Shown: piece after piece, positions 41,582 to 50,359 of the stretch
Position numbering within the stretch: the stretch's first letter is position 1
Layout of the letters: every line of letters begins with the position of its first letter
From: Flavobacteriaceae bacterium CRH
GTDB lineage: Bacteria > Bacteroidota > Bacteroidia > Flavobacteriales > Flavobacteriaceae
Direction: 5' to 3'
Length of the DNA: 64,000 nt
Assembly (NCBI GenBank): GCA_001507425.1
Contig: LMAJ01000001.1
Span: 1-64,000 of the forward strand
Notes under the pieces: model-generated
What the model was told of the DNA's origin: nothing
Databases searched by the model: none
What the model saw: only the letters and a program-made list of their open reading frames with translations
Translations under genes and position numbers: made by a program

Positions 41582-42643
41582 ATGCATGTAGGAAAGTGGA
41601 TTAAATTTATAAAAGAGAATATGAATTTTTACAGAGATGGTTTTTTTGAATTGCCTTATTTATCCAATTCTCCTCAGGTAATTGTAAAAAGCATTGTAAA
41701 TTCTCCATCTGTAAAACATGTTGAAGAAGAACAGGCGGTTTACAGAAATAATCCTTTTTCTAAAGGTGTAATGCGATACCGAGAAATCGAAGAAGGTTTT
41801 TGGGTTATCGTAACCAATATTACTTTTAAGAAAAATGTAATGCTCAAAGCCATTTATGACGAAGATTTTCCCATAGATTATTACACTCTTACATTTTCTG
41901 TTTTTGAGAGTGAAGTAAAGCTGCAAAATACATTTGAAGATAAAACGCCTTTTTCGAGCAAATACTGGGGTTTTAAAAGGCCCGGAACTGAAGTTGGCGC
42001 TTATTTTTATAAAGGATCTGAATGCGAATTTTATCTATTTGCCTTTAGCAAAGAATGGGCAGAACGCAATTTTTCTTTTGAAACACTTCCGGAAGAAAAT
42101 CAGATAAAAAAATTCCTCAATTCAGATAAAGGTTTTATAACCTATCAGGATATTGTGCCAAATGCTGCAGAATTGTCTAAAGAAATTTCGGTTATTTTAG
42201 AAAATAATAAACAAGATCTTTTAAGTAAATCACTTTTAAAAACACAGGCGTTTCAATTAATTTCTACTTTTTTTAAAAATGCTTTTTTAGATCAACGAAT
42301 TGGAAATTATACACTTACAGAAACTACTGATTACAGAAAAATAGCAAAAGCCGAAAAATTGATTTTAGATTCTATAGCAAATCCGTTTTTGGGTGTAGAA
42401 TATATTGCTGAAAAAGTTGGAATGTCTCCCACAAAACTCAAACTCACTTTCAAATTAGTTCATGGCGTTTCGATGATGCAATTTCATAAAGAGAAGAAAT
42501 TACTTCTTGCGATGCAGATGATTCAAAATACCGATATGCAGATAAAAAATATCGCTTTGGCAACGGGTTATAAAAGTTCCAGCAAGTTTACGGCAAATTT
42601 CAAAAACCGTTTTGGAAGAATGCCTTCTGAAATAAGGCTTTAA
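41582..42643 (+). CDS. AraC-type regulator, tandem paralogue 2
   Basis: A 353-residue protein: the same N-terminal domain (FYRDGFFELPYLSNSPQVIV, GVMRYREIEEGFWVIVTNI, YYTLTFSVFES) and the same AraC-type C-terminus (GVEYIAEKVGMSPTKLKLTFK; IALATGYKSSSKFTANFKNRFGRMPSE). It begins 17 bases after paralogue 1, a recent-looking tandem duplication. The N-terminal domain probably binds a small ligand. Downstream lies a 0.67-kb region with a direct repeat that could be a target. Confidence 0.85.
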   Translation: MHVGKWIKFIKENMNFYRDGFFELPYLSNSPQVIVKSIVNSPSVKHVEEEQAVYRNNPFSKGVMRYREIEEGFWVIVTNITFKKNVMLKAIYDEDFPIDYYTLTFSVFESEVKLQNTFEDKTPFSSKYWGFKRPGTEVGAYFYKGSECEFYLFAFSKEWAERNFSFETLPEENQIKKFLNSDKGFITYQDIVPNAAELSKEISVILENNKQDLLSKSLLKTQAFQLISTFFKNAFLDQRIGNYTLTETTDYRKIAKAEKLILDSIANPFLGVEYIAEKVGMSPTKLKLTFKLVHGVSMMQFHKEKKLLLAMQMIQNTDMQIKNIALATGYKSSSKFTANFKNRFGRMPSEIRL

Positions 42644-42812
42644 GCGCTGTAAAATTCTTTCTTTTTCAGAATTTCATCTTCTCGATTTATATTTTTTTGC
42701 AATTTAATTTATTTTGACGTAAAAATTTATTTGCTTGATTTTCAATGTTTTGATTTTATTAAAGAAATCTAATACTTACACATATTTTTTCTGAAATTTT
42801 CCTGGTCGTTTC

Positions 42813-42868
42813 GGGCTATCGATTTGTCCGAATGGGCTATTCATGATTTCGTTTTCCCTATATTTTTG
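42813..42868 (+). promoter_or_regulatory. Activator-type promoter with direct repeat
   Basis: GGGCTAT occurs at 42813-42819 and 42834-42840, exactly 21 bp (two helical turns) apart, and is followed by TATTTTTG (42861-42868), a TAnnTTTG box. The repeat occupies the -33 region and above, where an AraC-type activator would bind. The tandem AraC genes end 170 bases upstream. Confidence 0.5.
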
Positions 42869-42872
42869 TTAT

Positions 42873-43247
42873 ATAACCTTAAAGAAAAACGTATGGTATA
42901 AAACTACGCTACACCGCGAATCCATTTCGCAACTTTACAAAAACATCGCATTTATATTTGCACATTAAAAAATGGCAAGTATTTAGTATCACCCTTTCTG
43001 TCCCAAGAATTGAATACTTAAAAAAGCAAAAAGTAAAAAAAAGTTATTCTGATTTTTGCATCAATGTTTGCATAAGAATAACTGATTTAAGAATTAGTAA
43101 GCACTTATTTTTTGGCAATGCCAACCATACCGGCAAAGTAATGGGAAGCACAAAAAATTAAACGAATTTTTTCTTCGTTTTAAATTTTAATATCCCCCAA
43201 TAACTAGGATTTTAAAATGAAGTTTAGTTTTATTTATTGAGTAGTAA
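42873..43247 (+). ncRNA. Candidate non-coding RNA or decayed gene
   Basis: A region of about 375 bases bounded by a promoter-like element and a strong terminator, with no convincing coding frame. It contains a second TATATTTG box (42953-42960) followed by ATGGCAAGTATTTAG (a five-codon frame), a perfect 9-bp inverted repeat AGTTATTCT/AGAATAACT (42042 offset removed: 43042-43050 and 43075-43083), and a 13-base palindrome TTGGCAATGCCAA (43112-43124). A 67-codon frame at 42958-43161 starts with TTG and has no recognisable features. It may be an sRNA, a short peptide gene or a remnant. Confidence 0.35.
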
Positions 43248-43284
43248 AAAAAGAGGGCATCACCTACGATGCCCTCTTTTTGAT
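43248..43284. terminator. Bidirectional terminator
   Basis: A 14-bp perfect stem AAAAAGAGGGCATC (43248-43261) with 43268-43281, six-base loop; A and T runs on the two sides. It serves both the upstream plus-strand region and the minus-strand gene ending at 43318. Confidence 0.9.
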
Positions 43285-43317
43285 TTTATAAGTATCCTGA
43301 AAAGGTATAAATCATTA

Positions 43318-43899
43318 CTATTCTATTTTCTTCAAAACTTCTTTGGCAACCGCTTTATATGCTGCCGAATGATCTGCATAATCTTTATTCAGAATAATTT
43401 GCAGTTCAGGATGAATCCAGTCATAATGATTTCCTAAAATATATAAGGTTCTAATCGAATAGGCTTTTGTGGCAACTTTTACATCATTTATCAGCCAGTC
43501 AAAAGAAGCTTCAATACAGTTTTGAAGGTTATCTTCAGAAAGGACAATTCCATTTTCTTCTTTTTTATAATGTGCTTTTATTAAATGTTGCGTCACTTTT
43601 GCAATTGGGCGAATAGCACTTTCCTCTTTTAAGATTTTCAAATTTGAGCAGAAAAAATCAAGATGGGGCTGCAGCCAAATAAGTTCTTCATAAGATACAA
43701 ATTCCAGAACCCAACAAGCTCTATGATGATTTTTATCAGAAGGAGAAAAGCAAATAAAAACGAGTTCTTCAAATAAAGAAGCATTCTCCAGAACCTCTTG
43801 GGCAACCTTTGTTCTGTTTTCCCGGCAAGCAGTTACATAGTCTAATTTTTTCTGTAGTTCAGCATACATTTTCTTTGAATTTGATTTTAAAAACGGCAT
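43318..43899 (-). CDS. Hypothetical helical protein
   Basis: A 193-residue protein without signal peptide. The sequence is mainly amphipathic helices with regularly placed Trp/Leu (HHRACWVLEFVSYEELIWLQPHL, SAIRPIAKVTQHLIK, IEASFDWLINDVKVATKAYSIRTLYILG), reminiscent of HEAT/ARM-like repeats. Not recognised as a named family. The ATG used immediately abuts the stop codon of the TonB receptor gene (no gap); a second Met at residue 11 (MYAELQKKL) is an alternative start. Probably co-transcribed with the receptor. Confidence 0.6.
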   Translation of the reverse strand: MPFLKSNSKKMYAELQKKLDYVTACRENRTKVAQEVLENASLFEELVFICFSPSDKNHHRACWVLEFVSYEELIWLQPHLDFFCSNLKILKEESAIRPIAKVTQHLIKAHYKKEENGIVLSEDNLQNCIEASFDWLINDVKVATKAYSIRTLYILGNHYDWIHPELQIILNKDYADHSAAYKAVAKEVLKKIE

Positions 43900-45996
43900 C
43901 TAAAATAGATAATTTAATGAAACACTTCCGTAATAATTTACAGGAAGCCCGGGATAATAATATCTCGGGGCCGCATTTCCAACACCTACAGCATTTGGTA
44001 AAATCAAAGAAGCATATTTTTCATTCGTTACATTATTTATACCAACTGCCAATTGTGTATTTAAATGAGGTAAAATTTCAAAACCATATCCTGTTTTAAA
44101 ATTGATAATATTATACGAATCTGAATATACCGAATTGGCATCATTCATGGGTATTTTATCTACAAATTGATAATCAGCAGAAAAATAAATTCCTAAATTG
44201 GTATTTAAAATTAATCCCGCATTTACTTTATTTGCAGGAACTCCCGTTAATTTATTTCCCGAAAAATCATTGCCATTATCAACAAATTCTTTAAACTTAT
44301 ATTTTCCTAAAGATGATGAGATATAAGAATTTAAAGCAACAAAACGATTAATTTGCCAGTTGTGTTTTAGCGTAATTTCAACACCTTCATGCAATGTTTT
44401 ACCCGCATTTATTCCTTCATACTGATCATCGCCAATTCTTTTCGCTACCAGTAAATCTTTAATTTCCATTCTGTAAACCGCAAACTCCGCGTAAAGCTTT
44501 TTATTTAAAAAATAGAATTTTCCGCCAACTTCAAAATTATAACCATTTTCAGGTTTAATATCAGGATTTATCGTGCCATCGCTTTTTAGAGTTTCCTCCG
44601 TTGCCGGCATCGAAAATCCCCGGCTTGCAGAAAAATAAAGCGTTCGCTCTGTGCTTGGTTTAAGTAAGAGAGAAAGTTGAGGTGAAAAAACGCCATCATA
44701 ATTATATTTTTCGGCAGAAGTTGTATTCGGAAGATCGTTTTCAAGTTCAAATCGCGTCTTATTATAATTTAATCCCGCCTGAAGCTCCAATTTCTCAGAA
44801 AGTAAAGTTCTGATTTGAGAAAAGAGATTATAAAAATGCCTTTTCTGATTGGTTTCCGTAAGCGGATCGCCTTGCAAACTTCCCAAACCATTATTCTGTT
44901 GGTATAAATTTTCAAAAGTATTTCCGTTATAATTGTCCCTAAAATATTCTGCTCCGGCAATAAATTGCGTTTCTGTTTCTTTGATTTTAAACTTTCCTGA
45001 AAACTGAGTTCTTGCTCCGGCAGCAAAAGTATACTGACGTAAAATATCAAAAGGTCTTGGTTCGTTATTGTCTTTATAATTAATAAAAACAGAAGTCGAA
45101 TTGCTTAAATTCTCATTCATTTTAAAATCATATGCAAGCCCGCCCAAAGTCGATTTGTATTCTTTAAATCCTTTTGCAGCTACCCAGGTTGGCGCGCCAG
45201 ATTTAGGATTATTTTCGTAAGCTGCTTTGTTAATAGAACTCGGAATAAAAGCTTTTAAATAGGTATAATTAGTAAAATAAGTAAGTTTACTATTTTCTTT
45301 TCTAAACAATTCTCCCGCAAGCGTAATTCCTTCTCTGTTATAAGCGCTGTTTTCTCGCCAGCCATCCGTTTTTAAATTATGATAACTTAAATTCAGGCTC
45401 CCGCTTTTTTCATTCAAACTATAATTCAAACTGTTTTTCACTAAACCAAAAGAGCCAAAAGTGCTACTTATTCCTGCACTTTGACCGTTATTTTTTGAAA
45501 GTTGAGGTGAAATTAAAATGGCACCGCCCAAACCCGCGCCGTAAACACTCGAAAGAGGACCTTTTATAATTTCAATCTGGCCGATATTCTCCAAATCAAT
45601 ATCATCAATAACCGTTTCGCTATTTCCCGAAGTCAGCGGAATGTTTCCGTAAAAACCTCTGATTTTATTAGTTCCGTAAGGAGTTCTTGCGCCAATTCCG
45701 CGAATCGAAATTCGGGTTGTCGTAAAATTTGCAGATTGCATAAATACACCCGAAAGCGTGTTCAGCACCGTGCTTATATCTGTTTTATTATTTTGCTGTA
45801 AATCATTTTTGGATAAAATACCAATTGCTGCCGGCGTTGTCTGCAACCGATTATCTATATGAAAGGAACTAATTACAACTTCTTCAAGTTTTTCTGTTTT
45901 TACAGAATCAATAGTTTTGCTTTCTTTTTCTTGTGCTTCAATATTTTGGAAAATACAAAACACAAGAAAGAGAAAACAATATTTTTTTATAATCAT
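43900..45996 (-). CDS. TonB-dependent outer-membrane receptor
   Basis: A 698-residue receptor: signal peptide (residues 1-21, FLVFCIFQNIEAQ), TonB-box region (KLEEVVISSF), plug domain at about 45-165 with ISIRGIGAR and IEIIKGPLSSVYGAGLGGAILI, then a beta-barrel ending in YYGSVSLNYLF with the terminal Phe needed for assembly. It has no N-terminal carboxypeptidase-like domain, so it is not SusC-type. It imports a siderophore, metal or cofactor. The neighbouring PQQ-type dehydrogenase (upstream, same strand) may be related, but substrate assignment from this alone is speculative. Confidence 0.92.
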   Translation of the reverse strand: MIIKKYCFLFLVFCIFQNIEAQEKESKTIDSVKTEKLEEVVISSFHIDNRLQTTPAAIGILSKNDLQQNNKTDISTVLNTLSGVFMQSANFTTTRISIRGIGARTPYGTNKIRGFYGNIPLTSGNSETVIDDIDLENIGQIEIIKGPLSSVYGAGLGGAILISPQLSKNNGQSAGISSTFGSFGLVKNSLNYSLNEKSGSLNLSYHNLKTDGWRENSAYNREGITLAGELFRKENSKLTYFTNYTYLKAFIPSSINKAAYENNPKSGAPTWVAAKGFKEYKSTLGGLAYDFKMNENLSNSTSVFINYKDNNEPRPFDILRQYTFAAGARTQFSGKFKIKETETQFIAGAEYFRDNYNGNTFENLYQQNNGLGSLQGDPLTETNQKRHFYNLFSQIRTLLSEKLELQAGLNYNKTRFELENDLPNTTSAEKYNYDGVFSPQLSLLLKPSTERTLYFSASRGFSMPATEETLKSDGTINPDIKPENGYNFEVGGKFYFLNKKLYAEFAVYRMEIKDLLVAKRIGDDQYEGINAGKTLHEGVEITLKHNWQINRFVALNSYISSSLGKYKFKEFVDNGNDFSGNKLTGVPANKVNAGLILNTNLGIYFSADYQFVDKIPMNDANSVYSDSYNIINFKTGYGFEILPHLNTQLAVGINNVTNEKYASLILPNAVGVGNAAPRYYYPGLPVNYYGSVSLNYLF

Positions 45997-46042
45997 AAAA
46001 GAGTTTGTTGAGCGGTTTTATGCTTAATTATTAAACACAATC

Positions 46043-46144
46043 TTGTCATTTTGAAGGAGGAGAAATCACACTAGAAACTCCGCAATCAAAATCGCCAATC
46101 TTTGTAGAATCCCGAATGTGATTTCTCCTCCGTCCAAATGACAA
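46043..46144. repeat. Long REP-like palindrome (GGAGGAGAAATCACA family)
   Basis: Bases 46043-46070 (TTGTCATTTTGAAGGAGGAG and on through AAATCACA) are mirrored by 46117-46144 with few mismatches; 46 bases between. It lies between the TonB receptor and the dehydrogenase genes. I recognise this as a type of dispersed intergenic palindrome seen in flavobacteria, from memory only. Confidence 0.7.
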
Positions 46145-46208
46145 AATTGACCAAAGCTTTTCAGCTGCAGTGGCAAAATTGGAGTTTGGAATTTAAAAGA
46201 TTGAAATC

Positions 46209-47483
46209 TTATTTATTAGCAGTCACTTTCCAAATTGTATTTCCGCTATCATCATTTACCAAAAGCGATCCGTCATTCATAACCGTTACAGCAACAGGTC
46301 GCCCGTAAACTTCAGCTTTATTTTCATCAGAAATAAAACCTGTTAAAAAATCCTCAGGCTTTCCGGAAGGTTTTCCGTTAGCAAACGGTACAAAAACAAC
46401 TTTGTAACCTGATATTTTGGCGCGGTTCCAGGAACCATGTTGCCCAACAAAAGCACCATTTTTGTATTTCGCCGGAAAAGCACTTTTATCATAAAAAGCC
46501 AAACCTAAAGAAGCTGTATGAGCACCAACCGAAACATCAGGAACAATTGCTTTTTCAACCAAATCTTTGCGTGCGCCTTTTAATCTTGGGTCAGGAATAT
46601 TGCCATAATAAGAATATGGCCATCCGTAAAAACCATCTTTTTTTACACTCGTAATATAATCAGGAACCAAATCATCACCAAGTTCATCACGTTCGTTAAC
46701 CGCAGTCCAAAGTTCTTTATTAGCAGGATTCCAATCCATTCCAACCGGATTTCTAAGACCCGATGCGTAAATTTTTTCTCCGGTTCCGTCAGGATTAATT
46801 TCCAGAATATCAGCACGTCGAACTTCTTTATCCATGCCGTTTTCTCCAACATTACTTCCGGAACCTACAGAAACATAAATTTTTGATCCATCAGCATTGG
46901 CAAGTAAATTTCTTGTCCAGTGATTGTTGTAACCTCCCGCAGGAAGTTCAAGAATTTTTATGCCCTTTGTTTCTAATTTTAGCGGATTATTTTTGTACGG
47001 ATATTTATACAAACCATCTGTATTAGCAATGTAGAAAAAGTCTTTTAGAACAAGCATTCCAAAAGGTTTATTCAGGTCTTTTATAAAAACTTCGCGCGTT
47101 TCAAATTTTCCGTCCTTATCTTTATCTCGAAGAACAGTAATCTGGTTTTTACTCGTTCTTGTTCCGCTTTCCACCACAAAAATATCATTGTTTGGAGCAA
47201 TATAAGTCCAACGCGGGTTCTCGAAACCATCAGCAAATTTTGTTACCGTAAAACCTTCCGGTGCTTTTGGCGTTTTGCCTTCCGGCCAGCCAATAACTTT
47301 ACTATTATTAGTTTTAGATTCTGTAGCGTATGGTGGAGGTAAAGTAATATCGCCAACAGCAGTTTTTACAATATTAGCAGGCTGTTTTGCCAAAGCCTCT
47401 TTCTCTTCTTTTTTTACCTGTCCGTTGCAGGCCGTCATTACGATTAATAATGATGCCGAAAGTAATTGTATGGTTGTTTTCAT
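46209..47483 (-). CDS. PQQ-type sugar/sorbosone dehydrogenase-like lipoprotein
   Basis: A 424-residue exported protein with a lipoprotein signal (LLIVMTAC, Cys19). The mature part is a six-bladed beta-propeller of the glucose/sorbosone dehydrogenase family: FENPRWTYIAPNNDIFVVE, NHWTRNLLANADGSKIYVSVGSGSNVGENG, YASGLRNPVGMDWNP, LVPDYI, GWPYSYYG, FVGQHGSWNR. Members oxidise sugars or similar with PQQ (or none). A PQQ biosynthesis set is not in the window. It is minus strand, upstream of the TonB receptor gene across the palindrome. Confidence 0.88.
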   Translation of the reverse strand: MKTTIQLLSASLLIVMTACNGQVKKEEKEALAKQPANIVKTAVGDITLPPPYATESKTNNSKVIGWPEGKTPKAPEGFTVTKFADGFENPRWTYIAPNNDIFVVESGTRTSKNQITVLRDKDKDGKFETREVFIKDLNKPFGMLVLKDFFYIANTDGLYKYPYKNNPLKLETKGIKILELPAGGYNNHWTRNLLANADGSKIYVSVGSGSNVGENGMDKEVRRADILEINPDGTGEKIYASGLRNPVGMDWNPANKELWTAVNERDELGDDLVPDYITSVKKDGFYGWPYSYYGNIPDPRLKGARKDLVEKAIVPDVSVGAHTASLGLAFYDKSAFPAKYKNGAFVGQHGSWNRAKISGYKVVFVPFANGKPSGKPEDFLTGFISDENKAEVYGRPVAVTVMNDGSLLVNDDSGNTIWKVTANK

Positions 47484-47659
47484 TTCTGATTTGGGTTAAA
47501 TGTTTTAAAAACAACAATTTAATAAATTTAAAAATAGCGACAGGAAACTTTTTGTAATTATTAACTGATATTTAACATTGTTAAAAAGAAATATACTCTG
47601 AGTGTAAAAAAATGTAATTACAGTAGATTTTTGATACTTACAGTTTGGTTGTAATTCTG

Positions 47660-47667
47660 TATCTTTG
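47660..47667 (+). promoter_or_regulatory. Candidate -7 box of hpt
   Basis: TATCTTTG 25 bases before the hpt ATG matches TAnnTTTG. No TTG stands 19-21 bases upstream, so the promoter is incomplete by consensus. Confidence 0.4.
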
Positions 47668-47691
47668 CGCATTATTTTAAATATAAAAATA

Positions 47692-48222
47692 ATGATACAA
47701 CTTCACGATAAACAATTTGTTCCGTTTATTTCGGCTAAAGAAATTGATTTTGCTTTAACAAAAATAGTTGCACAAGTAGAAGATGATTTTGCAGACGAAA
47801 CTCCAATTTTTATCGGAGTCCTGAATGGCGCATTTATGGTCGTTGCAGATTTTTTGAAAAAATATAAAAGTCCTTGCGAGGTTTCATTTATCAAAATGGC
47901 ATCTTATGAAGGAACCGAAAGCACGAATTCGGTTAAAGAATTAATCGGAATCAATCAGGATTTAACCGGCAGAAGCGTTGTTATTATTGAAGATATTGTA
48001 GACACAGGAAATACTGTCGAAGAATTGAAGCATTTATTTAAACAACAAAATGTAAAACATTTTAAAGTCGCCACTTTGTTTTTTAAACCTGAAGCCTATA
48101 AAAAAGACATTAAAATAGATTATATCGGAATCAGGATTCCAAATAAATTCATCGTAGGTTACGGTTTAGATTACGATGGTTTAGGACGAAATTTAACAGA
48201 AGTATATAAATTAGCAGAATAA
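47692..48222 (+). CDS. hpt: Hypoxanthine phosphoribosyltransferase
   Basis: A 176-residue cytoplasmic purine-salvage enzyme; start at the ATG at 47692 (MIQLHDKQFVPF), since the longer frame overlaps the promoter. The PRPP-binding loop is VVIIEDIVDTGNTVEE at about residues 101-116. IGVLNGAFMV and the flexible-loop region SFIKMASYEGTES also fit. It converts hypoxanthine or guanine and PRPP to IMP or GMP. adk follows after 78 bases on the same strand. Confidence 0.93.
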   Translation: MIQLHDKQFVPFISAKEIDFALTKIVAQVEDDFADETPIFIGVLNGAFMVVADFLKKYKSPCEVSFIKMASYEGTESTNSVKELIGINQDLTGRSVVIIEDIVDTGNTVEELKHLFKQQNVKHFKVATLFFKPEAYKKDIKIDYIGIRIPNKFIVGYGLDYDGLGRNLTEVYKLAE

Positions 48223-48300
48223 TTTTAAACACAACACAACTATATATTCATTTTAAACTTCTTTCATAAAAAGCTAGAAGTCACAACACTCACTCATATT

Positions 48301-48873
48301 ATGATTAACATTGTTTTATTTGGAAAGCCAGGAGCAGGAAAAGGAACTCAGGCAGAATTTTTAAAAGAAAAGTACAAATTAACACATCTTTCGACAGGAG
48401 ATATTTTTCGTTTTAATTTAAAAAATGATACAGATTTAGGTAAAAGAGCAAGAGTTTTTATGGACAATGGAGAATTAGTTCCTTGCCAGGTTACTACTGA
48501 AATGTTAATAGATGAAGTAAACAAACATCCGGATACAGATGGTTTTTTATTCGACGGATATCCAAGAACTTTAGATCAGGCAGAAGCTTTAGATAAGTTT
48601 TTACCAACAATTGGTTCAAGCGTAACAGCAACAATCGCATTAGAAGCCGACGACGAAATTTTAGTAGCACGTTTATTAGAAAGAGGAAAAACAAGCGGAA
48701 GAGTTGACGATCAGGACGAAGAAAAAATTCGTGTGAGATATCAGGAATACAACGAAAAAACAGCGCCATTAATAGGATATTATAAAGCACAAAATAAATT
48801 TCATGCCGTAAACGGTATCGGAACAATTGAAGAAATTACAGAAAGATTAACGTCAGTTATAGATAATTTGTAG
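48301..48873 (+). CDS. adk: Adenylate kinase
   Basis: A 190-residue short-form adenylate kinase converting ATP + AMP to 2 ADP. The P-loop FGKPGAGKGTQ is at residues 6-16. LSTGDIFR and GFLFDGYPRTLDQAE bind AMP, and LLERGKTSGRVDDQDEEKIRVR forms the short lid, without a zinc motif. Typical hpt-adk neighbourhood. A long inverted repeat follows directly after the stop. Confidence 0.96.
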   Translation: MINIVLFGKPGAGKGTQAEFLKEKYKLTHLSTGDIFRFNLKNDTDLGKRARVFMDNGELVPCQVTTEMLIDEVNKHPDTDGFLFDGYPRTLDQAEALDKFLPTIGSSVTATIALEADDEILVARLLERGKTSGRVDDQDEEKIRVRYQEYNEKTAPLIGYYKAQNKFHAVNGIGTIEEITERLTSVIDNL

Positions 48874-49015
48874 AAGCTAATCCAGCTGTCGTTACAAGTC
48901 CTCGCTAAAAAAACAATTTTTCTAACCATAAAACGAGCTTCCTCCGGCCGCTGTTTTCTGGCAAGAAAAATTAGTTTTTTTAGCTCCGGGCTTTTCTCTT
49001 CAATCTGGGCTAAAA
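48874..49015. repeat. Dispersed-type inverted repeat after adk
   Basis: The inner arms GCTAAAAAAACAATTTTTCT (48904-48923) and 48964-48984 are complementary with one insertion. The outer parts AGCTAATCCAGCTGTCG (left) and CAATCTGGGCTA (right) also mirror loosely, with ACGAGCTTCCTCCGGCCGCTG in the loop. I recall similar AGCTAATCC...GGGCTA elements as frequent in flavobacterial intergenic space (from memory). The remaining gap to 49075 holds nothing recognisable. Confidence 0.6.
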
Positions 49016-49075
49016 AATACAAATCGAGATTACCATTATATTAACGAACCAAACTAATAACGAATCTACTAAACA

Positions 49076-50350
49076 TTGGAAATACTAATAATATTTTTTC
49101 TAATACTATTAAATGGAGTTTTCTCTATGTCTGAAATTGCACTAATTTCGGCCAGAAAAAATAGACTGGAAACAGCAGCAAAAAAAGGAAACAAAAGTGC
49201 CAAAATTGCGCTCGATTTAGCCAATTCTCCAAACAAATTTTTATCAACCGTACAAATCGGAATTACCTTAATCGGAATTTTGACAGGTATTTATAGTGGT
49301 GATAAAATCACGGTAGACGTTGAAACTTTTGTAAGCGGATTTGCCGTTTTAAAACCTTACGCACATTCTGTTGCCGTTGGAATTGTAGTTGTAGTTTTAA
49401 CATTTTTCTCTTTGGTTTTAGGAGAATTATTGCCAAAACGTATCGGATTAAATTATCCCGAGGCGATTGCAAAAGCAGTAGCGCTGCCAATGAAAATTGT
49501 TTCTATAATAACAGCGCCGTTTATCTGGATGCTGACCACTTCAACTGATTTTTTACTGAACGTTTTACAAATAAAACCTTCAGCAGACGGTAAAGTGACC
49601 GAAGAAGAAATTAAAGCCATCATTAAAGAAGGAACAGAAGGCGGAGAAGTTCAGGAAATAGAACAAGATATTGTAGAACGCGTTTTTCATATTGGTGACA
49701 GAAAAGTAAACTCGTTAATGACACACCGAAAATCGGTAGATATGTTGCCATTAAATGCAGATAAAGCCAAAATAAAAGAATTGGTTTTGATGGATTTGCA
49801 TACCGTTTATCCGGTTTACAGCGACAACTACGATGATATTGTAGGTATCGTAACGCTTAAAAATATATTTGCCAACATCGAAAGTGAACATTTCGATTTA
49901 TCAGCAATAATGACAGATCCTCCGTATTTAATGGAGCAGACAACGGCGTATAAAGCGTTGGAAAATTTTAAAAGAACAGGCGTTCATTACGCATTGGTTT
50001 CAGATGAATATGGCGTTTTTCAAGGTATAATTACCTTAAATGATATTCTTGAAGCTTTAGTTGGTGATGCCTCAGATTTTTATAAAGATGAATTTCAGCT
50101 TATCGAAAGAGAAGATGGTTCATGGTTAGTAGACGGACATTATTCACTGCACGATTTCCTAACGTATTTTGAGTTAGACGAATTAACAAACGACTACGAA
50201 GTAAATACCGTAAGCGGAATGATTATGACCGAGCTTTCTCATATTCCAAAAGAAGGCGAGAAACTGATCTGGCAAAAATTTGTGCTTGAAGTATTAGATA
50301 TGGACGGCGTAAAGATTGATAAAGTGCTGGTAAAAACGCTTAAAGAGTAA
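49076..50350 (+). CDS. CNNM/CorC-type membrane protein with CBS pair
   Basis: A 424-residue protein of the HlyC/CorC (hemolysin III-unrelated) family: CNNM membrane domain with four hydrophobic segments (1-160; IALISARKNRLETAAKKGN after the first, FSLVLGELLPKRIGLNYPE), two CBS motifs (about 205-325; MTHRKSVDMLPLNADKAK, VHYALVSDEYGVFQGIITLNDILEALVGD), and a C-terminal transporter-associated domain (LVDGHYSLHDFLTYFEL). Thought to move or sense Mg2+ or other cations. The start must be TTG at 49076: a stop codon lies two codons upstream and the hydrophobic N-terminus would be lost with a later ATG. Confidence 0.9.
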   Translation: MEILIIFFLILLNGVFSMSEIALISARKNRLETAAKKGNKSAKIALDLANSPNKFLSTVQIGITLIGILTGIYSGDKITVDVETFVSGFAVLKPYAHSVAVGIVVVVLTFFSLVLGELLPKRIGLNYPEAIAKAVALPMKIVSIITAPFIWMLTTSTDFLLNVLQIKPSADGKVTEEEIKAIIKEGTEGGEVQEIEQDIVERVFHIGDRKVNSLMTHRKSVDMLPLNADKAKIKELVLMDLHTVYPVYSDNYDDIVGIVTLKNIFANIESEHFDLSAIMTDPPYLMEQTTAYKALENFKRTGVHYALVSDEYGVFQGIITLNDILEALVGDASDFYKDEFQLIEREDGSWLVDGHYSLHDFLTYFELDELTNDYEVNTVSGMIMTELSHIPKEGEKLIWQKFVLEVLDMDGVKIDKVLVKTLKE

Positions 50351-50359
50351 AGAGAATTT

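Noticed and set aside
42958..43161. 67-codon frame downstream of the AraC genes
   Set aside because: It starts with TTG inside a TATATTTG box, has lysine-rich, patternless composition and is crossed by hairpins. I treat the region as non-coding until a transcript or conservation says otherwise.
43809..44099. 96-codon plus-strand frame across the TonB receptor stop
   Set aside because: Antisense to two supported genes and without motif; treated as a shadow.
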